A stretch of DNA of 64,000 nucleotides from Celeribacter halophilus (GCF_900114135.1 NZ_FORY01000001.1:242609-306608); one strand, 5' to 3'; positions 1 through 9,744 are shown, numbered from the stretch's first letter. Numbers and translations are program-made. The notes: a model not told the origin generated them from the sequence alone.

Positions 1-1
1 G

Positions 2-1717
2 ATCGACGGCATCAAGGCCGGCAACACTGCCTTCGGGCACCGCTTTATGGCGCCCAAGACATTCACGGTTTCGGGCTTTGACGACTATGTGACAAAGCTC
101 AAACAGAATTTTGTCATGCTCGATCCGCAGGAACGCGCCGATCACATCTGGCATGACGCCAACAATCAGGCTTTCGCGCAGGGGCTTGAAGTGGTCGAGG
201 ACAAGGGGCTTCTGGCCGAAGTGGCGGGGCTGGTGGAATTGCCGGTTGTGCTCATGGGCGATATTGAAGAGGACTTTCTCGGTCTGCCGCCAGAGGTGCT
301 CCAGACCTCGATGAAAGAGCATCAGAAATTCTTCTCCGTGCGCAACCCTGCCACGGGCCGGATCGAGAAGTTCGTCACCGTTGCCAACCGCGAAACCAAG
401 GACAATGGCGCGACCATTCTGGCGGGGAACCAGAAGGTGCTGGCGGCGCGTCTGTCGGATGCGAAATTTTTCTGGGAAAACGACAATCGCACTGTTGCAC
501 GCGATGGTATGGAGGCCATGTCTGCCGCTCTTGCCAATGTCACTTTCCATAACAAACTCGGCAGTCAGGCCGCCCGCATCACCCGCATTGCAAGCCTTGC
601 CCGCGAGATTGCCCCCATTGTCGGGGCCGATGCGGAGGAGGCGGCGCTGGCCGCGACCGTTGCCAAGGCGGATCTCAGTTCCGAAATGGTCTACGAATTC
701 CCCGAGTTGCAAGGCATTATGGGCCGCTATTACGCCAAATCGGCAGGGCTGTCCGATGCCGTGGCCGATGCCTGCCGCGATCACTACAGCCCGCTTGGCC
801 CGTCGGATGATGTGCCGACCGAGCCGGTGACGGTCGCCGTTGCACTGGCCGACAAGCTGGACACGCTCACCGGTTTCTGGGCGATTGACGAAAAGCCCAC
901 GGGGTCGAAAGACCCCTTTGCCCTGCGTCGTGCGGCGCTTGGCGTGATCCGTCTGCTGCTTACCAATGATGTTCGCCTGCATCTTGATCGTTTCGTCGAT
1001 GCGCAGCTTCTGGCGCATCAGATCGCGGTTGCCGATGAAAACGACGGTATTATCGATACGCTCAAGGAAATCCTTGGCGAGATTGCCGAACACGGCGTTT
1101 TCGGCGCGGCTTTCGATGCGATCTCCGACAAACTTTCGGATGACGAAAAAGCCGCTGTGAACTCTGCTGCGGGCGGTGTGCCGGACACGTCCGAAGACCT
1201 GCTGGCCTTCTTCCATGACCGTCTCAAAGTCTTCCTGCGCGATGAGGGCATCCGTCACGATGTGATTGACGCCTGTCTTGTCATGGACGGCAATGACGAC
1301 ATCACGCTTCTGGTCAAACGTGCTCGCGCGCTGCAACAGATGCTTGATACGGAAGATGGCACCAACCTGATTCAGGGTTTCAAACGCGCCAACAACATCC
1401 TCACACAGGCCGAGGAGAAAGATGGCGTTGAATACAGCTATGGTCCCGACCTGAAATTTGCCGAGAGTGATGAGGAAAAAGCACTCTTTGCCGCGCTCGA
1501 CACGGCAGAGGCTGAAATCAAGCCCGCGATGGAGGCGGAAGACTTTACCGCCGCCATGTCCGCTATGGCCGATATGCGCCCCGCAGTGGATGCGTTTTTC
1601 GAGGCGGTGCAGGTCAATGCCGACAATGATGTGGTGCGCCGCAATCGTTTGAACCTCTTGGGGCGTATCCGTGACATCTGTCTTTCGGTGGCCGACCTCA
1701 CGCATATCGAAAGCTGA
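2..1717 (+). CDS. glyS: Glycine--tRNA ligase beta subunit, 3' part (5' end outside window)
   Basis: Beta chain of the heterotetrameric (alpha2beta2) bacterial glycyl-tRNA synthetase, which charges tRNA-Gly in the cytoplasm. The reading frame is open from base 2, before the first internal ATG at 47, and the residues there (GNTAFGHRFMAPKTF) match the family's conserved GHRF region, so the gene enters from the left and is N-terminally truncated by the window, not broken. About 571 codons are present. Recognisable stretches include KEHQKFFSVRNP, FVTVANRETKDNG, ARLSDAKFFWENDN and DKLDTLTGFW. The C-terminal anticodon-binding-like region holds DPFALRRAALGVIRLL. A glyQ gene is expected just upstream, outside the window. 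The stop is followed after about 120 bases by the PPDK-like gene on the same strand, an adjacency common in Rhodobacterales. Confidence 0.97.
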   Translation: MDGIKAGNTAFGHRFMAPKTFTVSGFDDYVTKLKQNFVMLDPQERADHIWHDANNQAFAQGLEVVEDKGLLAEVAGLVELPVVLMGDIEEDFLGLPPEVLQTSMKEHQKFFSVRNPATGRIEKFVTVANRETKDNGATILAGNQKVLAARLSDAKFFWENDNRTVARDGMEAMSAALANVTFHNKLGSQAARITRIASLAREIAPIVGADAEEAALAATVAKADLSSEMVYEFPELQGIMGRYYAKSAGLSDAVADACRDHYSPLGPSDDVPTEPVTVAVALADKLDTLTGFWAIDEKPTGSKDPFALRRAALGVIRLLLTNDVRLHLDRFVDAQLLAHQIAVADENDGIIDTLKEILGEIAEHGVFGAAFDAISDKLSDDEKAAVNSAAGGVPDTSEDLLAFFHDRLKVFLRDEGIRHDVIDACLVMDGNDDITLLVKRARALQQMLDTEDGTNLIQGFKRANNILTQAEEKDGVEYSYGPDLKFAESDEEKALFAALDTAEAEIKPAMEAEDFTAAMSAMADMRPAVDAFFEAVQVNADNDVVRRNRLNLLGRIRDICLSVADLTHIES

Positions 1718-1836
1718 CACCCCTCGGAGACGCGCGGCGGCAACGGTCGTGCGTCATTTCTCGTGGTCATAGCGGATAACGGTTGCGCTCACAGGGGGCG
1801 CGGGCGTAGCTTTCCCTCTATCAGGGAGGTGCCGCA

Positions 1837-4380
1837 GTGCAGCAAGAAAGCGATATTCTAGGGTTCACCCGTATCCGCCGCGTGGCTCCCATTGCGGTGA
1901 ACACGCATGGCGGGCGTGCAAAGTGCCTGCAACGGCTTATCCGTCTTGATCTGCCGGTGCCGGAAACTGTGGCGCTATCATTTGATGCGGTTCATCACCT
2001 CGCCGAAGGACAGAAGTTTGACAAACAAGCGCTTTTGCGTGTGTTCGGTGATGCGCCCTTGTTGTCCGTGCGCCCGTCTTCCGAAGATCCGGATTGGGGT
2101 GGGCCGGGGGCCATTCTCAACATCGGTATGAATGATGCACGCCACGCGGAGTTGACCGCCTCGCACGGGGCTGAGGCAGCAGATGCGCTCTATCTCAGAT
2201 TTGTGCAATCTTTCGCGGTTCATGTGGAGCGTCTTGATCCTGAATTGTTCGAATTTGATGCGTCCACGCCTGTCTCCGAGGCGCTCAAGTCGGCGCTTGA
2301 AGCCCATGAGGACGAGACCGGAGAACCTTTCCCACAAGATGCCGCCGAACAGCTCGGCCAAGTTCTGCGCTCTATGGCGCGCGCGTGGGAGGGCACAACA
2401 GCGCGTCTGTTGCGGCAGGCGAAAGGTGCGCCAGCGGATGCGGGGCTGGGTCTGATCGTTCAGGCGATGGCCTTGGGCGTCGGGCCGGGAGAAAGCGGCG
2501 CGGGGGTGATCCAGCTTGTCGACTCTGACACGGGCGCGCCTTTGATCAAAGGACGGTATAAGCGCCAGTCGCAGGGACGCGAGGCGGTGAGCGGCGAAGT
2601 GGATGCGCTCTATCTGACCCGCGACACCCGCGGCCCCTCGCTCGAAGAGGCCCAGCCTGAGATTTTCGCGACTCTGGTCGAAATTTCCAAAAAATGCCGG
2701 ACCCGCTTGCGCGAAGAAATGCAGGTGGAATTTACCATCGAGAACGGCAAACTCTCTATTCTTGATGCTGTGCGCGTGCCACGCAGCTCGCGTGCGGCGC
2801 TCAGAATTGCGGTGCAGCTGGCCGAGGATGGCATCATCCCGCGCACAGAGGCAATCACCCGTGTGCCAGCGCGCTCCCTGACCGAATTGTTGCACCAACA
2901 GGTTGACCCCAGTGCCAAGCGTGATGTGATCGCTCAAGGCATTGCGGCCTCTCCGGGCGGCGCCGTGGGGCGGATCGTGTTCAATTCCAGCGTGGCCCAG
3001 AGTTATCAGTCGCGTGGGGATCCTTGCATCCTTGTGCGGCGGGAAACCACGCCCGAGGATATTCGCGGGATGCATTCCTCTGTCGGTATTCTGACCGAAC
3101 GTGGTGGTGTGACCTCTCATGCGGCTGTGATCGCGCGTGGCATGGGGGTGCCCTGTGTGGTCGGGGCCTCCATGCGGATCAATTCGCGGGAACGGACGCT
3201 GGAACTTGCAGATGGCCGAAAGCTTCAGGAAGGCGATCTTCTGACCCTTGACGGGTCTGCGGGTGTGGCGCTTTTGGGGGCGGTGGATATGTTGCCGCCG
3301 GTGAAAGACCATTGGTATCTGAAGCTGATGGAATGGGCCGATGCGATCCGCGATATCGGTGTGCGGGCCAATGCCGACACGCCGATGGATGCCGCACTGG
3401 CCCGCGATTTCAAGGCGGAAGGCATCGGACTTTGTCGCACGGAGCATATGTTCTTCGAGGGTGACCGTCTGACCGTGATGCGGGAGATGATTTTTGCGTC
3501 CCGCCACGAAGACCGCGCCGAGGCCATCGCGCGCCTTTTGCCCATGCAGCGGTCCGACTTCATCGAGTTGTTCCGCATTATGGAAGGGCTGCCGGTCTGT
3601 ATCCGGCTGTTTGATCCGCCTTTGCATGAATTCCTGCCCTCGGATCGCGAAGGGGCCAAGGAATTGGCCGAGGCGCTCGATTTGCCGCTCTCCGATGTGA
3701 CGCGCCGGATCGAATGGCTCTCAGAGTTCAACCCGATGCTGGGAATGCGCGGGGTGCGGCTGGGGATTACCTTCCCAGAGATTTACGAAATGCAGGCCCG
3801 TGCGATTTTCGAGGCGACGATCGAGGCCAACAAACACGGCGCGCCCGTGGTGCCGGAGATCATGATCCCGCTGGTTTCGGCCAAACGCGAGGTGGAGCTG
3901 GTCAAAACCCAGATCGACGGGGTGGCCGCCGCTGTGCGCACGGAAAACGGCGCGGAGTTCACCTATCGTCTCGGCGTGATGGTCGAAACGCCGCGTGCGG
4001 CTTTGCGCGCCGGAGACATTGCCCAGAATGCGGCGTTCCTGTCCTTTGGCACCAATGATCTGACGCAGATGGCCTATGGCCTGTCACGTGATGATGCGGG
4101 ACGGTTTATGAACGCCTATGTGCAGCAGGGTGTGTTCCCCGAAGACCCGTTCCACATGCTCGATTTCGAAGGCGTGGGGGAATTGCTGAAAATCGGAGCC
4201 GAGCGGGGGCGTCTGGCGCGACCCGATGTGACGGTTGCGGTTTGTGGTGAACATGGCGGTAACCCCGAATCGATTGCCTTTTGTCGGGAGGCGGGATTCG
4301 ATTATGTGTCCTGTTCGCCCTTCCGCGTGCCCGTGGCGCGGCTGGCTGCGGCGCAGCTTGTGGTCGCAGATGTAAAATAG
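1837..4380 (+). CDS. ppdK: Pyruvate, phosphate dikinase-type PEP-utilizing enzyme
   Basis: Cytoplasmic enzyme interconverting pyruvate and phosphoenolpyruvate using ATP and Pi (PPDK family). It starts at GTG with a good GGAGGT six bases upstream; 847 residues, slightly shorter than the usual 870-900. An N-terminal ATP-grasp half is followed by the swivelling phosphohistidine domain with the motif ERGGVTSHAAVIARGMG (His about residue 431) and a C-terminal TIM barrel with GIGLCRTEHMFF, a metal-site region near LGVMVETPRA, and the catalytic-cysteine loop VAVCGEHGGNP. The ATP-grasp loop reads SVRPSSEDPDWGGPGAILN, whereas classical PPDKs have a SVRSGA...MPGMMDT-type loop, so this is a divergent subtype. 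The C-terminal CGEHGG loop favours PPDK over PEP synthase; direction and phosphate specificity cannot be told from sequence. Confidence 0.88.
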   Translation: MQQESDILGFTRIRRVAPIAVNTHGGRAKCLQRLIRLDLPVPETVALSFDAVHHLAEGQKFDKQALLRVFGDAPLLSVRPSSEDPDWGGPGAILNIGMNDARHAELTASHGAEAADALYLRFVQSFAVHVERLDPELFEFDASTPVSEALKSALEAHEDETGEPFPQDAAEQLGQVLRSMARAWEGTTARLLRQAKGAPADAGLGLIVQAMALGVGPGESGAGVIQLVDSDTGAPLIKGRYKRQSQGREAVSGEVDALYLTRDTRGPSLEEAQPEIFATLVEISKKCRTRLREEMQVEFTIENGKLSILDAVRVPRSSRAALRIAVQLAEDGIIPRTEAITRVPARSLTELLHQQVDPSAKRDVIAQGIAASPGGAVGRIVFNSSVAQSYQSRGDPCILVRRETTPEDIRGMHSSVGILTERGGVTSHAAVIARGMGVPCVVGASMRINSRERTLELADGRKLQEGDLLTLDGSAGVALLGAVDMLPPVKDHWYLKLMEWADAIRDIGVRANADTPMDAALARDFKAEGIGLCRTEHMFFEGDRLTVMREMIFASRHEDRAEAIARLLPMQRSDFIELFRIMEGLPVCIRLFDPPLHEFLPSDREGAKELAEALDLPLSDVTRRIEWLSEFNPMLGMRGVRLGITFPEIYEMQARAIFEATIEANKHGAPVVPEIMIPLVSAKREVELVKTQIDGVAAAVRTENGAEFTYRLGVMVETPRAALRAGDIAQNAAFLSFGTNDLTQMAYGLSRDDAGRFMNAYVQQGVFPEDPFHMLDFEGVGELLKIGAERGRLARPDVTVAVCGEHGGNPESIAFCREAGFDYVSCSPFRVPVARLAAAQLVVADVK

Positions 4381-4588
4381 TCACAAAAACATGACAAAGC
4401 GCTGAAAATAAAGGCGGATGATGGCCTGATTTCTGTGGTCGTCCGGCGGAATTGCGCTTCTCGCTTGACCTGCGCATAACTGCTATTCGGCCCCTAGGGT
4501 GGACCTTTGAGGGCATATGACCTATGCCCCGCCTTTGAATTCCACCCGTGAGGTCCCGACTGTTGGGACGCAATGGAGGGGCAACCCT

Positions 4589-5269
4589 ATGCAGATCCCA
4601 GCAAAGCTCAAAGCGTTCGCGCTTGCAGTGACGCTCGGCGTAACGACGCTTCCGGCCCAGATGTCTGCCGAAGTGACCGTGAGCCATTCGAACGACCCGA
4701 GCCCTGTGCTTGGCCTTGAGTTGAACGCCCTGTTGAAACAGGAGCGCAGCGGGCTTGAGAGCGTCGATGCAGACGCGATTGAACGCCTTCTGTCGAGCTT
4801 CAAGCCGAAATCCAAAACGCAGACGATTTCCTACACGCAAGACTTTCTGGCCAGCCAGCCCGCAGCCACAGGCGACGAGCAATGGCAATGCCTGTCCGAA
4901 GCGCTGTATTTTGAAGCCCGTGGCGAGAGCGTCAAAGGCCAGTTTGCCGTGGCCGAGGTGATCCTCAACCGTGTGTCCTCGTCCGCCTTCCCTAATACGG
5001 TCTGCGGCGTGGTGCATCAGGGCACGGGTAAAAAGTATCAATGCCAGTTTACCTATACCTGCGATGGTCACGCCGATGTCGTGCGTGAGCAAGCGGCATG
5101 GGATCAGGTGTCCAAGGTCGCCAAGCTGATGCTGGACGGCGCGCCGCGCACCCTGACCCAAGGGGCCACGCATTACCACACGCGGGCCGTGAACCCGCGT
5201 TGGGCACGGGCCTTTGCGAAAACTGCTCAGATCGGTGTGCACCTGTTCTACCGGATGCCGCAGGCCTGA
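4589..5269 (+). CDS. Secreted SleB-like cell wall hydrolase
   Basis: Predicted periplasmic peptidoglycan hydrolase of the SleB/CwlJ (Hydrolase_2) family. The ATG at 4589 is chosen over the in-frame ATG at 4517 because it follows GGAGGGG and gives a clean signal peptide (MQIPAKLKAFALAVTLGV, then a cleavage region near AEV). The mature protein has a linker of about 80 residues, then the catalytic domain with CLSEALYFEARGES, in which the glutamate is the family's catalytic candidate, followed by AVAEVILNRVSS, VCGVVHQG and CQFTYTCDG. Four cysteines in this part could pair as disulfides. 226 residues. It stands alone between ppdK and the fol operon, with a hairpin terminator 30 bases after its stop. 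In non-sporulating alphaproteobacteria such proteins are thought to act in wall remodelling; the exact role is unknown. Confidence 0.85.
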   Translation: MQIPAKLKAFALAVTLGVTTLPAQMSAEVTVSHSNDPSPVLGLELNALLKQERSGLESVDADAIERLLSSFKPKSKTQTISYTQDFLASQPAATGDEQWQCLSEALYFEARGESVKGQFAVAEVILNRVSSSAFPNTVCGVVHQGTGKKYQCQFTYTCDGHADVVREQAAWDQVSKVAKLMLDGAPRTLTQGATHYHTRAVNPRWARAFAKTAQIGVHLFYRMPQA

Positions 5270-5298
5270 TCCGGGCGCAGTCACGGAATTGTTTCAGA

Positions 5299-5324
5299 CC
5301 CCGTCGTGAAAACGGCGGGGTTTT
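5299..5324 (+). terminator. Rho-independent terminator after the cell wall hydrolase
   Basis: Arms CCCCGTCG and CGGCGGGG (one G-T pair) enclose a short A-rich loop and are followed by TTTT. It lies 30 bases downstream of the hydrolase stop. Confidence 0.75.
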
Positions 5325-5409
5325 GCCATTTGCCGAAGCGGGATGCCGGAGGGCCAGATTGGTCTTGGCCCCGTGCGGGCAACGCTGTAGCAAAGGCCAA
5401 ATCTCAAGA

Positions 5410-6330
5410 ATGAGGCCCACCGTGTCCGAAATCCGACAGGCATTTGAACATCCCGAAACCCGCGCCGCTGCCACTTCGGGGGCGGCTCCCTTGGACCGGA
5501 TTTCTCTCAGGGACCATGTGGTCGAGGTGGAAATCGGGGCGTTTCAGGCCGAGCGCGGCGTGCGTCAGCGCATTTCTTTCAACATTGTGGTCGAATTGAC
5601 GCCGGTGTCCGGTCCGATTGACGATGATGTGGATCGTATCCTGTCCTATGATCGCTTGACTGAGGCTATCCATACAGAACTCGCCGCCGAACGACTCAAC
5701 CTGCTGGAGACCCTTGCGGAACGGATTGCCGAGCGCATTCTGGCCGAACCGCGCGCCTTTCGGGTCTTTGTGCGGATCGAAAAGCTCGACCGTGGCCCCG
5801 GTGCCTTGGGCGTCGAGATCGTGCGGAGCGCCGACCAGGTTGGTCATGCAGAGGTCATGGAGGCCCCCGTGCCCCATCCATTGATCGTGCATTTGACGCC
5901 GGAGGCGCTGCAAAGCGCCAATCTATCCGCGTGGATTGATGCCATTGCGGCAGATCCGCGCCCCGCGATCCTGACCGTTGGCCTGCCTGAAGGCGACTGG
6001 CCGAAAGCCGGTCATAAGGCCGCGCAACGGCGGATCGACCTGTTGGCAATCGAACAAAACGCATGGACGCTTGCTGCCCGTGATCCGCGCTGTGTCGTGC
6101 GTGCGACGCGCACAGAACTGGACTGGGCGATGAAACAGGGGCAGATTTCGGTTTGGGCTCCGTCGAAGCTGGTTCTGGATGCGGTGCATGGCCCGAAAGA
6201 GGGGATTGCGGAGATGGTCGCATGGCTCGGGCAGGAGGTATCTGCCGCTGCGATCCTGTGTCTTGGCGATTGCGATATCGAAGGGGCAGAAATACGTGAC
6301 CCGAATGGGGAGATCTCGCTGCTCTCATGA
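5410..6330 (+). CDS. folB: Dihydroneopterin aldolase with C-terminal extension
   Basis: Folate pathway enzyme converting 7,8-dihydroneopterin to 6-hydroxymethyl-dihydropterin. Residues about 30-145 are a FolB domain: VEIGAFQAERGVRQRISF, ILSYDRLTEAI, LLETLAERIAERIL and FVRIEKLDRGPGALGVEI. The remaining 160 residues or so are an extension not found in the 120-residue enzymes and I do not recognise it (segments RPAILTVGLPEGDW, RCVVRATRTELDWAM, AAAILCLGDCDIEGAE). The start is uncertain: ATG 5410 has only a distant AAGG, whereas the in-frame GTG at 5422 has GAGG correctly spaced. The stop overlaps folP through ATGA, so folB, folP and glmM form an operon. Confidence 0.85.
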   Translation: MRPTVSEIRQAFEHPETRAAATSGAAPLDRISLRDHVVEVEIGAFQAERGVRQRISFNIVVELTPVSGPIDDDVDRILSYDRLTEAIHTELAAERLNLLETLAERIAERILAEPRAFRVFVRIEKLDRGPGALGVEIVRSADQVGHAEVMEAPVPHPLIVHLTPEALQSANLSAWIDAIAADPRPAILTVGLPEGDWPKAGHKAAQRRIDLLAIEQNAWTLAARDPRCVVRATRTELDWAMKQGQISVWAPSKLVLDAVHGPKEGIAEMVAWLGQEVSAAAILCLGDCDIEGAEIRDPNGEISLLS

Positions 6331-7364
6331 CTGCTGCTCTGATGACTGATGCTGTTTACTACCGTCCGATCCCGCAGGTGGATGCGGCCCGCCCGACAGG
6401 GGCGTATAGGCAGGCGGGGGGCTGGTGCTGGTTCACCCATGTCGAGTGTCTCTGTCGTCATGCGTCCCCGGAGATCATTCCCGCGCAAAAGGTGCCCGAA
6501 CAGGTGCTTCAGCGGCTGACCGCGCCGCGGGCGGCTCTGGCGGGGCTGGATTTGCAGCGTCCCAACCTGATGGGCATTCTCAATGTCACGCCGGACAGTT
6601 TTTCGGATGGCGGCAAGTTTGCCCGCCCCGAAGCGGCGCTTGAGCAAGTGCGGCATATGTTGGCGCATGGGGTGGATATCATCGACATCGGCGGAGAAAG
6701 CACGCGCCCCGGTGCGCACTATGTGCCCGTGTCAGACGAGATTGCCCGCACCGCTCCCGTGATCCGTTCCATCCGCGCCGAAAGCGCCGTGCCGATCTCG
6801 ATTGATACGCGCAAGGCCCCCGTGGCCGAAGCCGCTCTTGAGGCCGGTGCGTCTCTGGTGAATGATGTCTATGCCTTTACCCATGACCCCGATCTGGCGC
6901 AGGTCGTGGTTACGCAGGGCGCGCCGGTGTGTCTCATGCATGCGCAGGGCGATCCGGAGGTGATGCAGGAGAACCCGCAGTATGACAATGTGCTGCTGGA
7001 TGTCTTCGATTTTCTGGCAGAACGTGTCGCGGCGGCGGAATCTGCGGGCATCCCGCGCGGGCATATTCTTGTTGATCCGGGGATCGGGTTCGGCAAGACA
7101 CAGGTGCATAACCTCGCGTTGCTCAACCGTCTGTCGTTGTTTCACAGCCTTGGCTGTGCAGTGCTGTTGGGCGCTTCGCGCAAAGGGTTTATCGGACGGA
7201 TCGGCAAGGCCGCAGAGGCACAGGCCCGCGCGCCGGGCTCAATAGCGGTGACGCTTGCGGGGGTGGCGCAGGGCGTGCAAATTCACCGCGTTCATGATGT
7301 GGCAGAGACACGACAGGCACTGGCGCTCTGGCAGGCGGTTACAGGAGGCAATAATGACACGTAA
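6327..7364 (+). CDS. folP: Dihydropteroate synthase
   Basis: Condenses 6-hydroxymethyl-dihydropterin pyrophosphate with p-aminobenzoate to give dihydropteroate; target of sulfonamides. Signature blocks are clear: [68 protein letters not shown] and [11 protein letters not shown]. 345 residues, longer than the usual 270-280 because of about 85 N-terminal residues (tyrosine, proline and cysteine containing) before the barrel. The start ATG overlaps the folB stop (ATGA), which supports translational coupling and use of this long form. Its own end overlaps the glmM start by 11 bases. Confidence 0.95.
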   Translation: MTAALMTDAVYYRPIPQVDAARPTGAYRQAGGWCWFTHVECLCRHASPEIIPAQKVPEQVLQRLTAPRAALAGLDLQRPNLMGILNVTPDSFSDGGKFARPEAALEQVRHMLAHGVDIIDIGGESTRPGAHYVPVSDEIARTAPVIRSIRAESAVPISIDTRKAPVAEAALEAGASLVNDVYAFTHDPDLAQVVVTQGAPVCLMHAQGDPEVMQENPQYDNVLLDVFDFLAERVAAAESAGIPRGHILVDPGIGFGKTQVHNLALLNRLSLFHSLGCAVLLGASRKGFIGRIGKAAEAQARAPGSIAVTLAGVAQGVQIHRVHDVAETRQALALWQAVTGGNNDT

Positions 7365-8700
7365 ATTCTTTGGCACGGACGGGGTGCGCGGACGCGCCAA
7401 CAGTCATCCCATGACCGCAGAGATGGCGCTTAAACTCGGCGCGGCGGCGGGGCGCTATTTCCGGCGTGACGGATCATCTGCGCATCGCGTGGTGATCGGC
7501 AAGGACACGCGCCTGTCGGGTTATATGTTTGAAACCGCGATGACGGCGGGGTTCACTTCCACGGGGATGAACGTGTTCCTGCTCGGGCCGGTGCCGACGC
7601 CCGCTGTGGGGATGTTGACGACCTCCATGCGGGCCGACGTGGGGGTGATGATCTCTGCCTCGCACAATCCGGCAGAGGACAACGGCATCAAGTTCTTCGG
7701 TCCTGACGGGTTCAAACTCTCCGATGAAGCGGAAAGCGAGATCGAGCGTTTGATGGAAGAAGGCGTCGAGCCTGCGCAGGCCAAGAACATCGGTCGCGCA
7801 AAACGCATCGACGATGGGCGTTTCCGCTATAACGAGCGGGTGAAATCGACCTTGCCGCGGGGCATGACGCTTGCGGGGCTGAAAGTGGTGATCGACTGCG
7901 CCAATGGCGCGGCCTATCGCACAGCGCCCGAAGTCTTGTGGGAGTTGGGGGCTGAGGTGATCCCTGTGGGCACCGCGCCCAACGGCTACAACATCAATGA
8001 CCAGTGTGGCTCTACCTATGTGCAGACGGCGGCCGAGGCTGTGGTCGCGCATGGGGCGGATGTGGGCATTTGTCTCGACGGTGATGCTGACCGTGTGATG
8101 ATCCTCGACGAGACCGGACAGGTTGCCGACGGAGATCAGCTCATGGGGTTGATGGCGAAATCCTGGGCCGATCAGGGCAAGCTCGCAGGCGGGGCTCTGG
8201 TTGCCACGGTGATGTCGAACCTCGGGCTGGAGCGGTTTCTTGAAGCCGAAGGACTGACACTGGAGCGCACCTCCGTGGGGGACCGCTATGTGGTGGAACG
8301 GATGCGGGCAGGGGGCTTTAACCTTGGCGGCGAACAATCCGGCCATATCGTGATGAGCGATTATGCCACGACGGGCGACGGGCTTTTGGCGGGGCTGCAA
8401 TTCCTCGCGGCGATGGTCGAGACGGGCAAGAAAGCTTCTGAACTGACGCAGGTTTTCGAGCCTGTGCCGCAGCTTTTGCAGAACGTGCGCTACGGCACGG
8501 GGCAAAAGCCGCTGGATGAGGCGCATGTCAAAGCGGCGATCACGGATGCGGAGGCGCGGCTGGCGGGCAACGGGCGGTTGTTGATCCGCAAGTCCGGCAC
8601 GGAGCCTTTGATCCGCGTGATGGCCGAGAGCGTCGATGAAGCTATCCTGAACGCGGCTGTCGCGGATGTTGTGGCGGCGGTCAAAGCGGCGACGCAGTAA
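7354..8700 (+). CDS. glmM: Phosphoglucosamine mutase
   Basis: Converts glucosamine-6-phosphate to glucosamine-1-phosphate for UDP-GlcNAc, peptidoglycan and lipopolysaccharide synthesis. 448 residues, normal for the family. The ATG at 7354 is preceded by AGGAGG inside the end of folP. Visible motifs: [11 protein letters not shown] at the N-terminus, [12 protein letters not shown], the phosphoserine active site [16 protein letters not shown], the metal loop [19 protein letters not shown] for sugar binding and [13 protein letters not shown] for phosphate binding. The folB-folP-glmM arrangement is widespread in bacteria. A hairpin that may end transcription follows within 50 bases. The other two genes of this pathway, glmS and glmU, lie elsewhere in the window on the minus strand. 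Confidence 0.98.
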   Translation: MTRKFFGTDGVRGRANSHPMTAEMALKLGAAAGRYFRRDGSSAHRVVIGKDTRLSGYMFETAMTAGFTSTGMNVFLLGPVPTPAVGMLTTSMRADVGVMISASHNPAEDNGIKFFGPDGFKLSDEAESEIERLMEEGVEPAQAKNIGRAKRIDDGRFRYNERVKSTLPRGMTLAGLKVVIDCANGAAYRTAPEVLWELGAEVIPVGTAPNGYNINDQCGSTYVQTAAEAVVAHGADVGICLDGDADRVMILDETGQVADGDQLMGLMAKSWADQGKLAGGALVATVMSNLGLERFLEAEGLTLERTSVGDRYVVERMRAGGFNLGGEQSGHIVMSDYATTGDGLLAGLQFLAAMVETGKKASELTQVFEPVPQLLQNVRYGTGQKPLDEAHVKAAITDAEARLAGNGRLLIRKSGTEPLIRVMAESVDEAILNAAVADVVAAVKAATQ

Positions 8701-8740
8701 GCCGACACTGCACCGTTCAGGTGGTCGGACAAGACAAGCA

Positions 8741-8764
8741 AAAGCGGCTTTCGAGGCCGCCTTT
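8741..8764. terminator. Hairpin between convergent glmM and envelope protein gene
   Basis: GCGGC and GCCGC arms around a seven-base loop, with AAA before and CTTT after. It lies between converging genes and may end transcription from both sides. The T tract is short. Confidence 0.55.
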
Positions 8765-8787
8765 GCTGTTATCTGCGGGCGAAAGGT

Positions 8788-9243
8788 TTAGCGTCCGATC
8801 GGAATGATGAAGCCTGTTGAGATCACGCCGTAAACCCCGTCGTCGTAGCCTGTGGCGGCGTTGAGGAAGAGATATTTGTAGCTCAACTGAATGGACGGGG
8901 CCACGCCGGTGTAGCCATCTCCGAAAGAGTGGAGGTAGGCGCCGACAATCCCGACCTGCGCATACTCGCCGATCTTCCACATTTTCGCAGCGGAGAGGTG
9001 CACCGATGTGTCGGATTGACTGTCGCGATAGGCTCCGACGGTGTAGTTCAGATCATAGGCGCGTTCTGCCCATGTGAGCATCAGCCCCGGATTGGTTTCG
9101 TTGAAATCGTCATCATCGTCTTCGCCCCAGTCCCCGTAATGGTGCGAGGCCAGCGGGATCATTGCGTAATCCGGCACAAACCCGTCGGCAAAGGCGGGAG
9201 AGGCGGTCAGGAGAAGGGCGGTGAGTGCGGGTTTGATCTTCAT
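8788..9243 (-). CDS. Small secreted, probably outer-membrane beta-barrel protein
   Basis: A 151-residue exported protein of unknown function. The start MKIKPALTALLLTASPAFADG is taken at 9243 because it begins a textbook signal peptide; an upstream in-frame ATG at 9306 would bury it. The mature part alternates hydrophobic and polar residues, is rich in Gly, Tyr and Ala, and ends in a strand-like segment with IPIGR. Stretches such as GLMLTWAERAYDLNYTVGAY and VAPSIQLSYKYLFLNAATGY read like antiparallel beta hairpins. An acidic patch (GEDDDDDFNETN) follows residue 40. This pattern suggests a small outer-membrane or surface barrel; no enzymatic motif is evident and the identification is inference only. 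Confidence 0.6.
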   Translation of the reverse strand: MKIKPALTALLLTASPAFADGFVPDYAMIPLASHHYGDWGEDDDDDFNETNPGLMLTWAERAYDLNYTVGAYRDSQSDTSVHLSAAKMWKIGEYAQVGIVGAYLHSFGDGYTGVAPSIQLSYKYLFLNAATGYDDGVYGVISTGFIIPIGR

Positions 9244-9324
9244 GGCGCTTCCGTGGTTAAATTCTCCCTCACACCTGCGGGGAAAATCGTGCAGGATTAT
9301 GGCCACGCCAAGGCAATTCGGAGA

Positions 9325-9744
9325 TCAAACCCCGCCGGTAAATGGCGACATGGTCAGGCACATTGTCGCGTTCATCAGGGTCCATGCCACGCCAAAGATC
9401 TTCCAGAACATCTGCTTCCAGCGTGAGGCGGTTTTCAACTTGCCTTTGGGTTGGGCCTTGGCAACGGCACGGGCCACAAACAGCAGGTAGACGCCGAAGG
9501 CCGCGAAAAGATACGGGAACAACCCGTAGAGGGGCGGAATGGCCAGAAGCAGCACATAGACCGGAATGAAAAACAGAGCGGCCAGATAATTCCCCGCCCA
9601 GAACGTGTCCCCCATGCCCTCATGACCCGCCAGAAGGCTTTTCCAGAAACCGAGAGTGAACATGCGGGCGCGTTCGGCGCGGATATCGTCCATATCGGAG
9701 GGGGTGAGGTCTTCGGGGGTGTAGTCGTCCTGCGGATCGGTCAT
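9325..9744 (-). CDS. Small integral membrane protein of unknown function
   Basis: A 139-residue protein with an acidic N-terminus (MTDPQDDYTPEDLTPSDMDD) followed by hydrophobic segments: LAALFFIPVYVLLLAIPPLY, LFPYLFAAFGVYLLFVARAV and near the C-terminus IFGVAWTLMNATMCL, giving probably three membrane spans, with a basic stretch (AKAQPKGKLKTASRWKQ) between the second and third. The ATG at 9744 has GGAG upstream on its strand and is preferred over an upstream in-frame start at 9849. I do not recognise a family with confidence. It lies on the same strand as, and upstream of, the small barrel-like protein gene. Confidence 0.6.
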   Translation of the reverse strand: MTDPQDDYTPEDLTPSDMDDIRAERARMFTLGFWKSLLAGHEGMGDTFWAGNYLAALFFIPVYVLLLAIPPLYGLFPYLFAAFGVYLLFVARAVAKAQPKGKLKTASRWKQMFWKIFGVAWTLMNATMCLTMSPFTGGV

